DNA from: Aquimarina algiphila
Lineage (GTDB): Bacteria > Bacteroidota > Bacteroidia > Flavobacteriales > Flavobacteriaceae
Reading direction: 5' to 3'
Assembly (NCBI RefSeq): GCF_007489275.1
Contig: NZ_VLNR01000014.1
Span: forward strand, 62,001 to 126,000
DNA length: 64,000 nt
A program made the translations under genes and the position numbers. Within the stretch, counting starts at the first letter, position 1. Each line of letters opens with the position of its first letter. Shown one piece after another: positions 17,529-28,227 of the stretch. The notes under the pieces were generated by a model that did not search any database, was not told where the DNA came from, and saw only the letters and a list, made by a program, of their open reading frames with translations.

Positions 17529-19427
17529 ATGAGTGATGCGTTAAAACACGAATGCGGTATAGCATTTATAAGACTATTAAAGCCGTTAGAGTATTATAGA
17601 GAAAAATACGGGAGTGCATTTTATGGAGTAAATAAAATGTATCTGATGATGGAAAAACAGCATAATCGTGGTCAAGATGGAGCAGGGTTTGCAAGTATTA
17701 AATTAGACACAGCACCTGGCGAACGATATATAAGTAGAGTCCGATCGAGTGAATCGCAGCCTATACAGGATATTTTTTCGCAGATTAATGATAGGATTAA
17801 TAAAGAATTAGTCGACCACCCAGAATATACGGATGATGTCGAGCTGCAGAAAAAAAATATACCCTATATAGGTGAAGTTCTTCTTGGACACGTGCGTTAT
17901 GGTACATTTGGTAAAAACAGTGTAGAAAGTGTACACCCGTTTCTAAGGCAGAATAACTGGATGCATCGTAATCTTATCGTTGCCGGTAATTTCAATATGA
18001 CTAATAATGATGTATTGTTTGATAATCTGGTTAGGTTAGGACAACACCCTAAAGATAAAGTGGATACGGTAACTGTAATGGAAAAGATCGGACACTTTTT
18101 GGATTCTGAAGTGGCCAAACTATATAAACAACTAAAAAAAGAAGGGTTTAATAAAATTGATGCTTCTCCTCAAATTGTAGAACGGCTCAATGTTGCTAAA
18201 ATTCTTAAAAAATCTTCAAGAGATTGGGATGGCGGATATGCTATGGCCGGGATGCTGGGGCATGGAGATGCTTTTGTGTTAAGAGACCCAGCCGGAATTC
18301 GACCAGCGTATTATTATAAAGATGATGAGGTGGTTGTAGTAGCATCAGAAAGACCGGTTATTCAGACGGTTTTTGATGTGTCTTTTGACGATGTGCAAGA
18401 GTTAGATCCTGGAAGAGCAATTATCGTCAAAAAGAATGGAGACACTTCTATTCGCAAAATTATTGATCCATTAGAAAGAAAAGCATGTTCATTTGAACGA
18501 ATCTATTTCTCAAGAGGGAGTGATGCAGAAATTTACAAGGAAAGAAAAAATCTGGGGAAATTAATTATGCCTCAGGTTTTAGAAGAAATCGATCATGATA
18601 CTATAAATACGGTTTTTTCTTTTATTCCAAATACGGCAGAAACCTCTTTTTATGGGATGGTAGAAGCTGCACAGGATGAGTTAAATAAGCAGAAAAACGA
18701 AACTATACTTTCTGAAAAAGAATCATTAACAGATGAACGATTATCAGAAATTCTTTCCTCTAGATTGAGAACAGAAAAAATTGCAATAAAAGATGCCAAG
18801 CTACGTACTTTTATTACAGAAGATAGTAGTAGAGATGATCTGGTAGCTCATGTGTATGATGTAACATATGGTGTGGTAAAACAAGATGATAATCTAGTGA
18901 TTATTGATGATAGTATTGTAAGAGGGACAACACTCAAAAAGAGTATTATCAAGATGATGGATAGATTAAAGCCTAAGAAGATTGTTATTGTTTCTTCTGC
19001 GCCACAAATTCGTTATCCTGACTGTTATGGGATTGATATGGCAAGATTAGAAGGTTTAATTGCATTTCAGGCTGCGTTAGAGCTTTTAAAAGAAAATGGG
19101 AACTACGATCTGGTAGAGCAGGTTTATGAGAAATGCAAAGCACAGGAAAATTTAGAAGATGCAGAAGTACAAAATTTTGTTAAAGAAATCTATAGTGGAT
19201 TCTCTGATCAAGAGATAAGTGATAAAATATCAGAACTTTTAAGTGATAAAACAGTAAACGCCAAAGTAAAGATTATTTATCAAACCGTTGACAACTTACA
19301 TGTAGCCTGCCCTAAGAACCTTGGGGACTGGTATTTTACTGGAGATTATCCAACGATTGGAGGGAATAGGGTTGTAAATAAGGCGTTTATAAATTTCTTT
19401 GAAGGTAAAAACGAAAGAGCTTACTAA
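17529..19427 (+). CDS. purF: Amidophosphoribosyltransferase (PurF-like), long form
   Basis: 632 residues, longer than the ~500 of most PurF and matching the Bacteroidota long form. Makes phosphoribosylamine from PRPP and glutamine, the first purine step. The class II glutaminase Cys lies in MSDALKHECGIAF (Cys9), so eight residues would have to be removed. NRGQDGAGF is the substrate loop. The PRPP site VIIDDSIVRGTTLKKS is at about residues 457-472. The long form has extra helical segments, for example near residue 390. The PurF activity of this long form is inferred. Confidence 0.85.
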   Translation: MSDALKHECGIAFIRLLKPLEYYREKYGSAFYGVNKMYLMMEKQHNRGQDGAGFASIKLDTAPGERYISRVRSSESQPIQDIFSQINDRINKELVDHPEYTDDVELQKKNIPYIGEVLLGHVRYGTFGKNSVESVHPFLRQNNWMHRNLIVAGNFNMTNNDVLFDNLVRLGQHPKDKVDTVTVMEKIGHFLDSEVAKLYKQLKKEGFNKIDASPQIVERLNVAKILKKSSRDWDGGYAMAGMLGHGDAFVLRDPAGIRPAYYYKDDEVVVVASERPVIQTVFDVSFDDVQELDPGRAIIVKKNGDTSIRKIIDPLERKACSFERIYFSRGSDAEIYKERKNLGKLIMPQVLEEIDHDTINTVFSFIPNTAETSFYGMVEAAQDELNKQKNETILSEKESLTDERLSEILSSRLRTEKIAIKDAKLRTFITEDSSRDDLVAHVYDVTYGVVKQDDNLVIIDDSIVRGTTLKKSIIKMMDRLKPKKIVIVSSAPQIRYPDCYGIDMARLEGLIAFQAALELLKENGNYDLVEQVYEKCKAQENLEDAEVQNFVKEIYSGFSDQEISDKISELLSDKTVNAKVKIIYQTVDNLHVACPKNLGDWYFTGDYPTIGGNRVVNKAFINFFEGKNERAY

Positions 19428-19580
19428 AAAAAGAAAAAAGATTGGTGTTAAAATTGGTTAAATTGTGTATTTCAACAATTATTTTAACCTTTCGTCTAAA
19501 ACATTTTTTCACAATGAAATAACGTTCTATATTAGCAGAGCCATAGCATAAGTAGGTTAAGTTCATGGTAGATTTGGGGC

Positions 19581-19612
19581 AAAAAAAGGTGGACTTTCCA
19601 CCTTTTTTTATT
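19581..19612 (+). terminator. Terminator downstream of purF
   Basis: Stem AAGGTGGA / TCCACCTT with A-run and T-run, 154 bases past the purF stop. The intervening bases could be a 3' UTR or a small RNA; no clear promoter supports the latter. Confidence 0.75.
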
Positions 19613-19640
19613 TTATGACATTTCTTAATATTCTAGATAT

Positions 19641-19672
19641 AAAAAAAGAGCTGCAAATTTGCAGCTCTTTCT
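19641..19672 (-). terminator. Terminator of superoxide dismutase gene
   Basis: AAAGAGCTGCAAATTTGCAGCTCTTT hairpin in parts: stem AGAGCTGCAAA / TTTGCAGCTCT with a T-run on the minus strand, 20 bases past the sod stop. Confidence 0.85.
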
Positions 19673-19691
19673 TATGAATCAAATAAGTTAT

Positions 19692-20300
19692 TTATTTTCC
19701 TTGTGCATATCTGCTTGAAACCTCATTCCAATCAATTACATTAAAAAAGGCAGAAACATAATCAGGACGGCGGTTTTGATAGTTTAGGTAATATGCATGC
19801 TCCCATACATCTAATGCTAAGATAGGAGTTCCTCCACAACCAATTCCTGGCATTAAAGGGTTATCTTGATTAGGAGTAGAGCATATTTCTACCTTTCCAC
19901 CAGGATGTACACATAACCATGCCCATCCAGAACCAAATCTGGTACCAGCAGCAGTAGAAAAAGCATCTTTAAAAGCATCAAAGGATCCATATGCTGCGTT
20001 TATTGCATCAGCAAGTTCACCAGAAGGTTTCCCTCCACCATTAGGAGACATTATCTCCCAAAATAAATTATGGTTGTAATATCCTCCACCGTTATTTCTA
20101 ACAGCAGCATTAGACATATCAAGATTGATAAGAATGTTGTCGATATTTTTACCTTCAAGATCTGTCCCTTCAATTGCAGCGTTTAATTTACTAGTGTAAC
20201 CAGCATGATGTTTATCATGGTGGATTTCCATGGTACGAGCATCTATATGAGGTTCTAACGCATCAAATGCGTAGTTTAATTTTGGTAATTCAAATGACAT
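19692..20300 (-). CDS. sodA: Superoxide dismutase, Fe/Mn family
   Basis: 202 residues. Converts superoxide to oxygen and peroxide. Metal ligands are His27 ([11 protein letters not shown]), the His in YYNHNLFWE, and the Asp and His in [11 protein letters not shown]. No signal peptide, so it is cytoplasmic. Choosing iron or manganese is not possible from these motifs. A -7 box lies upstream. Confidence 0.95.
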   Translation of the reverse strand: MSFELPKLNYAFDALEPHIDARTMEIHHDKHHAGYTSKLNAAIEGTDLEGKNIDNILINLDMSNAAVRNNGGGYYNHNLFWEIMSPNGGGKPSGELADAINAAYGSFDAFKDAFSTAAGTRFGSGWAWLCVHPGGKVEICSTPNQDNPLMPGIGCGGTPILALDVWEHAYYLNYQNRRPDYVSAFFNVIDWNEVSSRYAQGK

Positions 20301-20336
20301 ATGTTATTATTTTGATTAATAAAATAAAAATGACAT

Positions 20337-20344
20337 CAAATTTA
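20337..20344 (-). promoter_or_regulatory. Candidate -7 box for superoxide dismutase
   Basis: TAAATTTG on the minus strand, 36 bases before the start. Matches TAnnTTTG, but no well-placed TTG at -33. Confidence 0.35.
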
Positions 20345-20492
20345 ACAATTAGAGCGATGAATAAAAATTTATAGTTGTTATAAATTAATTAAAACCAATA
20401 TCTTGATGAAACAGATGCTTTAGTGCCTTCTATATTTATAAGGTTCTGTGAGATAAAAATGAAGGGTTTTAGTATTTTAGTAAAAAAAAGAA

Positions 20493-23400
20493 TTGAGCTC
20501 TACAACGTCTTTTACGGTTTATAATGCTGCTGCCGGAGCAGGTAAAACATATACTCTTGTAAAGGAGTATCTCATTACATTACTAAAAGGAGAGTTTAAA
20601 GAGAGTTACAAGAACATCTTGGCGATTACCTTCACGAATAAAGCTGTTGCAGAGATGAAAACCAGGGTTTTAGAAAACCTTGTAGCGATTAGCCAACCGA
20701 GTACGCCAGAAAAATATCAGGATCTGGTACAAGAATTAATTACTGCAACCAAGATTGAAGAGCAACAATTAAAAAAGAAAGCCTTTAATATCTTAAGAAG
20801 TATTCTGCATAATTATGCAGCATTTGATATCGTAACCATAGATACGTTTACCCATAGGGTCATAAGAACATTTGCATACGATCTGGGGATACCAATGAAT
20901 TTTGAAATAGAAATGGATACAGATTCTTTAATTGAAGAAGCTGTGGATGCTGTAGTGGCTCAAATAGGAATAAATGAAGAGCTTACTAAATTAATCATTG
21001 ATTTCGCGATTAGTAAACTTGAGGAAGACAAAAGCTGGGATATTACAATTGAACTAAATAAAATTGCCAGACTTTTATTTAGCGAAAATGACCGAGATCA
21101 TCTCAATAAGCTTTCAGAGAAGACAATTGATGATTTTGATAAACTTAAAAAACTCTTAGGCCAAAAAATTATAGATTGTAAAAAAAATATTATTTCTGGA
21201 TCAAACGCTGTATTGCAATTAATAAAAGAGAAAGAGATAGAATATACAGATTTTACACGTAGCTCTATACCTAATCATTTTATAAAGCTTGCAGAAGGTG
21301 ATACAAAAGTTGATTTTAAAGCGGTTTGGAAACAAAATATACATGAAGCCTCATTCTATAGCGCAAAATTAGACAGTTATCAGAAGGATAAAATAGATAG
21401 TATTCGACCTTTGATAGAAGAAACCTTTTTGGCCACAAAACAAATATTGATAAAGATAAATCTTTTTCAGAATAGTATCAACAACTTAACACCTCTCTCT
21501 GTTTTAAATGCTATTAATAAAGAGTTACTAAGTATTAAAAAGGAAAGAAAGATTTTATTAATATCAGAATTTAATACAATAATAAGTAAGGCTATTCAGG
21601 ATCAACCCGCACCATTTATTTATGAACGTCTGGGGGAACGATACAGGGATTATTTTATTGATGAGTTTCAGGATACATCAGAGTTACAATGGAATAATAT
21701 GATTCCGCTTATTGATAATGCTGTTTCAACAGAAACCTTAACCGGAAAAAGAGGGCAGGTTACAATAGTTGGAGATGCAAAGCAAGCTATTTATAGATGG
21801 AGAGGAGGAAAAGCAGAACAATTTATAGAACTGTCATCGAATAAAAACCCTTTTTCGACTCAAGAAAAAGAAGTCCTTGATTTGCCAAAAAATTATAGAA
21901 GCCATGAAGAGATAATCAAATTTAATAATAACTTATTTACTTTCTTATCTGCCGATTTTAGTAACACAAAACACCAGGAGCTTTATATACAAGGTAATAA
22001 ACAACAGGTTAACGATAAAAAAAATGGATACGTAAATATATCTTTTGTTAATGCAAAAAATGTAGCCGAAGAAAATGAGATATATCCAGAACGAGTATTC
22101 GAAACTATTATTGAACTTGGAGAAAAAGGATATCAACTCAACGAGATTTGTGTTATCGTACGAAAACAAAAAGAAGGGGCAATAATTGCAGATTTTCTAA
22201 CTCAAAAAGGATTGTCTATCATTTCTTCTGAAACACTATTGATAGCAAATTCTCCTCAGGTAGGATTTATTATTGATATGCTTACATGGTTTACACAGTC
22301 TGATCACCTTCCTTCAAAAATTAACGTATTACACTTTTTGACAGAGCAATTTTCAATAGAAGAAAAACATTCGTTTTTGCAAAAAATGATAGGAAGAGAT
22401 AAACACTCTTTTTCTTTAGAATTAAAGTCTTTAGGGGTTGATTTTGATTTTGATATACTAGCGGCAAAACCACTTTATGATGCAACAGAATATATCATTA
22501 CCAGTTTTTTTCTTAAAGATGTTACAACAGCATATTTACAATTCTTTCTTGATGTTGTATTTGCTTTTTCTCAAAAACATACAGAAGGTATAATAGGGTT
22601 CCTTTCTTATTGGAACATTAAAAAAGATAAATTAAGCATAGTGGCTCCAGAGGCAGAAAAAGCCATTCAGATTATGACCATTCATAAAGCAAAAGGTTTA
22701 GAGTTTTCTTGTGTTATTTATCCATATGCCAACATAGATATTTATAGAGAGTTAGAGCCAAAAACATGGTTGCCAGTGAATAAAGAGCATTATGTCGATT
22801 TTGAAGAAGTTTTTATAAATTATAATAAAAGTATATCTGACTATGGTGACGAAGCCAAAGAAATTGTTTTAAACCGACAAGCTCAGTTAGAATTAGATGC
22901 CTTAAATCTGTTATATGTTGTATTAACAAGAGCAAAAGAACAAATGTATATTATTTCTAAACTGGAGTTAAATACTAAAGGAGAAAGTAATCCAAACACT
23001 TTTTCTGGAAAGTTGATAGCATATTTAAAAAATATAAATAGATGGGACGCTGAAAAAAAAGAGTATCCTTTTGGAAATCCTATAAGACCAAATATTCAAA
23101 ACACAGATAAAAAAAGTAAGACAAAAGTGGTAAAGCTATCTCGATTAGAAGATTTATCCAGAAAGCATAAGGTTAATATCGTTACCAATTCTGGTAAATT
23201 ATGGGATACTTCGCAACAAAATGCAATAGAGAAAGGTAATTTGATACATGACCTTATGGCATCGATAGAAACATACCAAGATGTTAAGCGAGTTATTGAA
23301 GAGGCTTATAAAAAAGGAGAAATCGCTATTGACGAGAAAGAAATACTGTATAAAGAAATAAAAAACATCATTAATCATCCACAGCTTGCTACATATTATT

Positions 23401-23645
23401 CGATTGATAATATTGTATATAACGAAAGAGATATTATTTCTAATGGAAGATTATTTAGACCAGATCGAGTAGTAGTTGACAAGAATAATATGACGACAAT
23501 ACTAGATTATAAAACAGGTGCTTATCATAGTTCGCATGCAATACAATTAGAGAAATACACTTCGGTTCTTGAGGAGATAGGGCATACAATTAAGGATAAA
23601 ATTTTAATTTATTTTAATGAAAATATCACTTTAAAACACATATAA
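20493..23645 (+). CDS. AddA/RecB-like UvrD helicase-nuclease
   Basis: 1050 residues from a TTG start at 20493; no in-frame ATG precedes the Walker A loop. Residues 13-19 are AAGAGKT (Walker A), DEFQDTSELQW near 389 is Walker B, then VGDAKQAIYRWRGG and the late helicase motif MTIHKAKGLEFSCVIYP. The C terminus has a PD-(D/E)XK nuclease site (ILDYKTGAYH, about 1003). It would process double-strand breaks for recombination with the AddB-like partner at 25487, from which it is separated by ompA. Confidence 0.85.
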   Translation: MSSTTSFTVYNAAAGAGKTYTLVKEYLITLLKGEFKESYKNILAITFTNKAVAEMKTRVLENLVAISQPSTPEKYQDLVQELITATKIEEQQLKKKAFNILRSILHNYAAFDIVTIDTFTHRVIRTFAYDLGIPMNFEIEMDTDSLIEEAVDAVVAQIGINEELTKLIIDFAISKLEEDKSWDITIELNKIARLLFSENDRDHLNKLSEKTIDDFDKLKKLLGQKIIDCKKNIISGSNAVLQLIKEKEIEYTDFTRSSIPNHFIKLAEGDTKVDFKAVWKQNIHEASFYSAKLDSYQKDKIDSIRPLIEETFLATKQILIKINLFQNSINNLTPLSVLNAINKELLSIKKERKILLISEFNTIISKAIQDQPAPFIYERLGERYRDYFIDEFQDTSELQWNNMIPLIDNAVSTETLTGKRGQVTIVGDAKQAIYRWRGGKAEQFIELSSNKNPFSTQEKEVLDLPKNYRSHEEIIKFNNNLFTFLSADFSNTKHQELYIQGNKQQVNDKKNGYVNISFVNAKNVAEENEIYPERVFETIIELGEKGYQLNEICVIVRKQKEGAIIADFLTQKGLSIISSETLLIANSPQVGFIIDMLTWFTQSDHLPSKINVLHFLTEQFSIEEKHSFLQKMIGRDKHSFSLELKSLGVDFDFDILAAKPLYDATEYIITSFFLKDVTTAYLQFFLDVVFAFSQKHTEGIIGFLSYWNIKKDKLSIVAPEAEKAIQIMTIHKAKGLEFSCVIYPYANIDIYRELEPKTWLPVNKEHYVDFEEVFINYNKSISDYGDEAKEIVLNRQAQLELDALNLLYVVLTRAKEQMYIISKLELNTKGESNPNTFSGKLIAYLKNINRWDAEKKEYPFGNPIRPNIQNTDKKSKTKVVKLSRLEDLSRKHKVNIVTNSGKLWDTSQQNAIEKGNLIHDLMASIETYQDVKRVIEEAYKKGEIAIDEKEILYKEIKNIINHPQLATYYSIDNIVYNERDIISNGRLFRPDRVVVDKNNMTTILDYKTGAYHSSHAIQLEKYTSVLEEIGHTIKDKILIYFNENITLKHI

Positions 23646-23855
23646 ATAAACCTTTATTTTCACAATTACTAAAAAAAATTTAAGGATAAAAGGTATTTTT
23701 ATCTTATAATTGTATCGTAATTGTTGAGATAAAACCTATAATTTTTCTCTAACAAGGTTAAAATCGTTGTTTTTTTTTGGGCTGAAAAATTGTAAATAAA
23801 AACTACAAGACCCTCCAAAGCTTCGATATATACTGGCCTGTTAAGAAAAATTTAT

Positions 23856-23863
23856 TAGATTTG
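23856..23863 (+). promoter_or_regulatory. Candidate -7 box for ompA
   Basis: TAGATTTG matches TAnnTTTG, 67 bases before the ompA ATG. The long leader and lack of a clear TTG leave this uncertain. Confidence 0.4.
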
Positions 23864-23930
23864 TCTTTGACAGTTATGTTTAACATATTACATTTGCTCT
23901 AATTAACACTTAAAAATTAAATTATTGAAT

Positions 23931-25325
23931 ATGAAACATCTTAGCACATTATTAGTGGCTTCGTTACTGGTACTTGGAGTTAGTACTGCGAATGCACAAG
24001 ATGAAAACAATCCTTGGGCGGTTTCTATAGGTATTAATGCCGTTGATGTATTTCCTACTGGCGGAGATCTTAATAGTCAAGGTGAAATTTTCGACGAATT
24101 TTTTAATGCTAGTGACCATTGGAATATCCTTCCATCTGTTTCTAAATTATCTGTTGGTAGATATATTGGAGACGGTTTTACGTTCACGGCTTCTGGGTCA
24201 GTTAACAAAATAAGTAATGCAGGAGAACTTCCTGATGGAACTAATGTTGACGTAGACGACCTTTCTTACTATGCTCTTGACGGTAGAATTAGCTATAGTC
24301 TTAAGAATGTACTAAAAACTGGTTGGTTCGACCCTTACTTAGGTGTAGGTGGTGGATATACTTGGCTTGATGAATTAGGTGCTGGGACACTTAATGGTTC
24401 TCTTGGTGTTAACTTTTGGTTAACTGAGAACTTAGCATTTAATGTTCAATCAACTTACAAGCACGTATTCGAAGATTACGAAACAGGGAGTTACCCTCCT
24501 ACTCACTTCCAACATTCTGCTGGTCTTACTTTCGCTTTCGGAGGAAAAGATACAGACGGTGACGGAGTATACGACAAAGATGATGAGTGTCCAGATGTTC
24601 CTGGTTTAGAGGAATTCAATGGATGTCCTGATACAGATGGTGATGGAATCACTGATGCAAAGGATGACTGTCCTGATACTGCAGGTACTGCAGAATTTAA
24701 CGGATGTCCTGATACAGATGGTGATGGTGTACCAGATCCTAAAGATGAGTGTCCTACTGAAGCTGGATTAGCTGAACTTAACGGATGTCCTGATGCTGAC
24801 GGTGATGGAATCGCTGACGGTAAAGATGGTTGTCCAAATGAAGCTGGACCTGCTGCTAATAACGGATGCCCTTACCAAGATAAAGATGGTGACGGAGTAT
24901 TAGATAAAGATGATAACTGTCCTGATGTTGCTGGTACTGTTGCAAACAACGGATGTCCAGAAGTAACTGAAGAAGTACAGAAAACTCTTAATGAGTATGC
25001 TAAGACGATCTTATTTGATTCTGGTAAATCTAGTATCAAAGAAGAATCTAACAAAGCTCTTGGTGATATTATCGCTATTTTAAAAGAGTATCCTAATGCT
25101 AAGTTTGCTGTAGAGGGACATACTGATAGTCAGGGTGCAGCTACTGCTAATCAGAGATTATCTGACTCTAGAGCTAACGCAGTTAAGGTATACTTAACAG
25201 AGAATGGTATCGATCAGTTTAGATTATCTGCTGTTGGTTATGGAGAAGACAGACCAATCGCTTCTAACAAAACTAGAGCTGGTAGAGCACAAAACAGACG
25301 TGTAGAGATTAACTTAGTAAAATAA
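23931..25325 (+). CDS. OmpA-family outer-membrane protein with TSP3 calcium-binding repeats
   Basis: 464 residues from ATG 23931; an in-frame TTG two codons earlier is ignored because the signal peptide ([16 protein letters not shown]...ANAQ) begins at the ATG. A beta-barrel (about 25-205) precedes five thrombospondin type 3-like Asp-rich repeats (DTDGDGV...DDCPD...NGCP), then the peptidoglycan-binding OmpA domain ([10 protein letters not shown] ... [10 protein letters not shown] ... RAQNRRVEI). It links outer membrane to cell wall. Codon choice looks more biased than neighbours, as in highly expressed genes. Confidence 0.95.
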   Translation: MKHLSTLLVASLLVLGVSTANAQDENNPWAVSIGINAVDVFPTGGDLNSQGEIFDEFFNASDHWNILPSVSKLSVGRYIGDGFTFTASGSVNKISNAGELPDGTNVDVDDLSYYALDGRISYSLKNVLKTGWFDPYLGVGGGYTWLDELGAGTLNGSLGVNFWLTENLAFNVQSTYKHVFEDYETGSYPPTHFQHSAGLTFAFGGKDTDGDGVYDKDDECPDVPGLEEFNGCPDTDGDGITDAKDDCPDTAGTAEFNGCPDTDGDGVPDPKDECPTEAGLAELNGCPDADGDGIADGKDGCPNEAGPAANNGCPYQDKDGDGVLDKDDNCPDVAGTVANNGCPEVTEEVQKTLNEYAKTILFDSGKSSIKEESNKALGDIIAILKEYPNAKFAVEGHTDSQGAATANQRLSDSRANAVKVYLTENGIDQFRLSAVGYGEDRPIASNKTRAGRAQNRRVEINLVK

Positions 25326-25346
25326 GAAAACCTCTTAATACATAAT

Positions 25347-25381
25347 AAAAACGTCCCGAAATTTTCGGGACGTTTTTTATT
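25347..25381 (+). terminator. Terminator after ompA
   Basis: AACGTCCCGAAA / TTTCGGGACGTT stem with a T-run. Confidence 0.9.
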
Positions 25382-25486
25382 TTTATACCATGTAAACAAA
25401 CCATTCAAAATTTCTTTTCTTTAATTAAGAATAATGAGTAAATTATAAAATCGTTTACTTATTCGTTGGTATAAAATTTTAAATCT

Positions 25487-28225
25487 TTGAAAAGTTTCCT
25501 AAAAGAAGTATTACTAGAATTACAAGAAGCAAAAGAAAATATAAGCAACCTGATTTTTCTTGTGCCTAGCAAAAGAGCTGGACTTTTTCTAAAGAAAGAA
25601 CTTTTAGAAATGTATAAGGATCAGACCTTCTTTGCTCCTATAATACTTAGTATAGAAGAATTTATTACTCAACTATCCGGGTTACAACAAATAGATAATG
25701 TCGAGACATTATTTGAATTTTATGAAACGTATCTAAATACGCATTCGCATTTAGAAAAAGAAAATTTTGAAACCTTTAGTAACTGGGCACAAACTTTGGT
25801 TTATGATTTTAATGAAATCGATAGATATTGTATTGATCACCAGAGTTTTTTTTCATATTTATCTGGGATACAGGATCTAAATCATTGGTACTTACAAAAG
25901 GAAAAGACAGACCTTGTCAAAAACTATATTAGGTTTTGGGAAAGTCTAATAGATTACTATAATAATTTTAAAAATAAACTACTAAAAAAGAAAGTAGGAT
26001 ATCAAGGGTTATTATATAGGAAAGCATCAGAAGATATCCATGAATATGTCAAAAAAGAAAAAAGAAAACATATTTTAGTTGGCTTTAATGCGCTTAATAA
26101 CGCAGAACAAGTTATTTTTCAATCTCTTTTAGAAGCAGGTGTGGCAAAAGTGTTTTGGGATGCTGATCAGTTTTTTATGGAGAATACTTATCACGAGGCA
26201 TCCTTATTCTTAAGGAGCTATAAGAATAAATGGGAGTATTATAAAACAGAACCATTTAAGTGGATTAGAAATTACTTTTCAGCACAAAAAGACATTACCA
26301 CGATTGGAGTGCCTAAAAACATAGGTCAGGCAAAATCTATTGGTCAGATACTCTCCTCTATTCCTAAATCTGATATGGAGAATACCGCATTAGTACTTGC
26401 TGATGAAGGATTATTACAACCCATACTTAACTCTTTGCCAAGTACTGTTGAATCTCTTAACATTACAATGGGGTTACCCTTAAAGGAGGTGCCGCTATCC
26501 GCGTTTTTCGAATTGTTATTCCACCTTCATAAGAATCCTAATACCAAAGGAATATATTATAAATCGATATTAGCAATTTTAAATAGTCTTCCGGCCCACC
26601 GCTTACTTGGATTGGATGTTTCATCACGTTTGATTCAAGTCATATCTCAGGAAAATATAGTGTATATAACACTAATTAAGCTACAGGAGCAAGTTTCTGA
26701 TCATGAGAAAGAAGTGTTGAGGTTATTATTTGAACCATGGGCTGATGTAGGTGTAGCCTTAGGATACTGTAAAAAGATAATACAGCTTCTTAAAAATAGT
26801 CTGGATAAAGAAAAAGATGAACTCGAATTAGAATATGTGTATCATTTTCATTTGGTGTTTAATAAGATTGCTTCCTTGTTTAGTAATTACAATTATTTAG
26901 ATTCTATAGGGTCTTTATATACAATATATAAAGATGTTTTGATGACAGAAACATTAGATTTCCTAGGAGAGCCATTTAGTGGATTACAACTCATGGGAAT
27001 GTTAGAATCACGATGTCTTGATTTTGAAACCGTGATTATTTCATCTGTGAATGAGGGGGTTTTACCTGCAGGAAAGAGTGCAAACTCTTTTATCCCGTAT
27101 GATTTAAAAAGGGCATATAATCTTCCAACCTATAAAGAAAAAGATGCGATTTATACATATCACTTTTACAGACTTATTCAAAGAGCTAAAAAAGTATATC
27201 TAGTTTATAATACCGAAGATGAAGGAGTAGGTGGTGGAGAAAAAAGTAGATTTTTACTTCAACTGGATATCGATAAAAGACCAAAACATAATCTTATACG
27301 GTATGCCATTTCATCAGAAGTACCAAAGCTAATCAAGCAACCACTAGAAATAAGGAAGAATCAAGCTATTTTACAAAAATTAAAAGACCTTGGAGCACAT
27401 GGATTATCACCTTCTGCATTAACAACGTATATACGAAATCCAATGGATTTTTATTATAAATATATTCTAGGGGTTAAAGAGACAGAAGAAGTTGAAGAAA
27501 CTATTGCAGCTAATACGCTAGGTACTGTTATTCATAATACCCTTGAGAATTTTTATAAACCTTTGGAGAATACTTTTCTTACCAAAGTGGAGATAGAAAA
27601 AATGAGAAGCCAGATTGATAAAGAGCTTCAGAGTCAGTTTAGGAAAGAATATGCAAAACTAAATATAACACAAGGTAAAAATCTTTTGATTTTTGAAGTT
27701 GCAAAACGATACATCTATAATTTTTTAAAATCAGAAGAAAAGTTATTGAGTAATGGTGTTCAGGTAAAAATCATATCCATAGAAAGCAATCTAAAAACTC
27801 AAGTACAAATTCCGGAATTAGATTTTCCTATTTATATTAAAGGAAAAGTAGATCGTATTGATGAATTGGATGGGCAATTAAGAGTAGTTGATTATAAAAC
27901 AGGTAAAGTAACCCGAAATGATGTTGTCATTATGGATTGGGATACTATTACAGAAGACTATAAATATAGTAAAGTGATACAGGTTTTGGCATATGCATAT
28001 ATGCAGCATAATGAGAACCCCGTTACTGAAGCTTTTCAAGCAGGTATAATTTCATTTAAAAACCTCCAAGAAGGATTTATCAAGTTTGGAACAAAAGAAG
28101 GTGTAAGAGGTAAGGCAAATCATGAGATTTCTAATGCTGTATTTGATGAGTATTTATTACAATTAAAAAAGTTGATTTTGGAAATTTTTAATATTGAGAT
28201 ACCATTCACTGAAAAAGAAGTGTAG
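25487..28225 (+). CDS. AddB-like PD-(D/E)XK nuclease / helicase-fold protein
   Basis: 912 residues, TTG start at 25487. The first 600 residues look like an inactivated superfamily 1 helicase fold as in AddB: FLVPSKRAGLF replaces a Walker A, and LMGMLESRCLDFETVIISSVNEG is the equivalent of motif V. Residues 640-900 hold the nuclease domain with VVDYKTGKV (about residue 801) and the typical GLSPSALTTYIRNPMDFYY entry. No iron-sulphur Cys cluster was seen. Probably the partner of the helicase at 20493. Confidence 0.8.
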   Translation: MKSFLKEVLLELQEAKENISNLIFLVPSKRAGLFLKKELLEMYKDQTFFAPIILSIEEFITQLSGLQQIDNVETLFEFYETYLNTHSHLEKENFETFSNWAQTLVYDFNEIDRYCIDHQSFFSYLSGIQDLNHWYLQKEKTDLVKNYIRFWESLIDYYNNFKNKLLKKKVGYQGLLYRKASEDIHEYVKKEKRKHILVGFNALNNAEQVIFQSLLEAGVAKVFWDADQFFMENTYHEASLFLRSYKNKWEYYKTEPFKWIRNYFSAQKDITTIGVPKNIGQAKSIGQILSSIPKSDMENTALVLADEGLLQPILNSLPSTVESLNITMGLPLKEVPLSAFFELLFHLHKNPNTKGIYYKSILAILNSLPAHRLLGLDVSSRLIQVISQENIVYITLIKLQEQVSDHEKEVLRLLFEPWADVGVALGYCKKIIQLLKNSLDKEKDELELEYVYHFHLVFNKIASLFSNYNYLDSIGSLYTIYKDVLMTETLDFLGEPFSGLQLMGMLESRCLDFETVIISSVNEGVLPAGKSANSFIPYDLKRAYNLPTYKEKDAIYTYHFYRLIQRAKKVYLVYNTEDEGVGGGEKSRFLLQLDIDKRPKHNLIRYAISSEVPKLIKQPLEIRKNQAILQKLKDLGAHGLSPSALTTYIRNPMDFYYKYILGVKETEEVEETIAANTLGTVIHNTLENFYKPLENTFLTKVEIEKMRSQIDKELQSQFRKEYAKLNITQGKNLLIFEVAKRYIYNFLKSEEKLLSNGVQVKIISIESNLKTQVQIPELDFPIYIKGKVDRIDELDGQLRVVDYKTGKVTRNDVVIMDWDTITEDYKYSKVIQVLAYAYMQHNENPVTEAFQAGIISFKNLQEGFIKFGTKEGVRGKANHEISNAVFDEYLLQLKKLILEIFNIEIPFTEKEV

Positions 28226-28227
28226 TT

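Noticed and set aside
19440-19612. Possible small RNA between purF and its terminator
   Set aside because: No promoter and no conserved structure apart from the terminator; a 3' UTR explains it.
24548-24960. Regular repeats suggestive of an array
   Set aside because: They encode the TSP3 calcium-binding repeats of the OmpA protein, not CRISPR or non-coding repeats.
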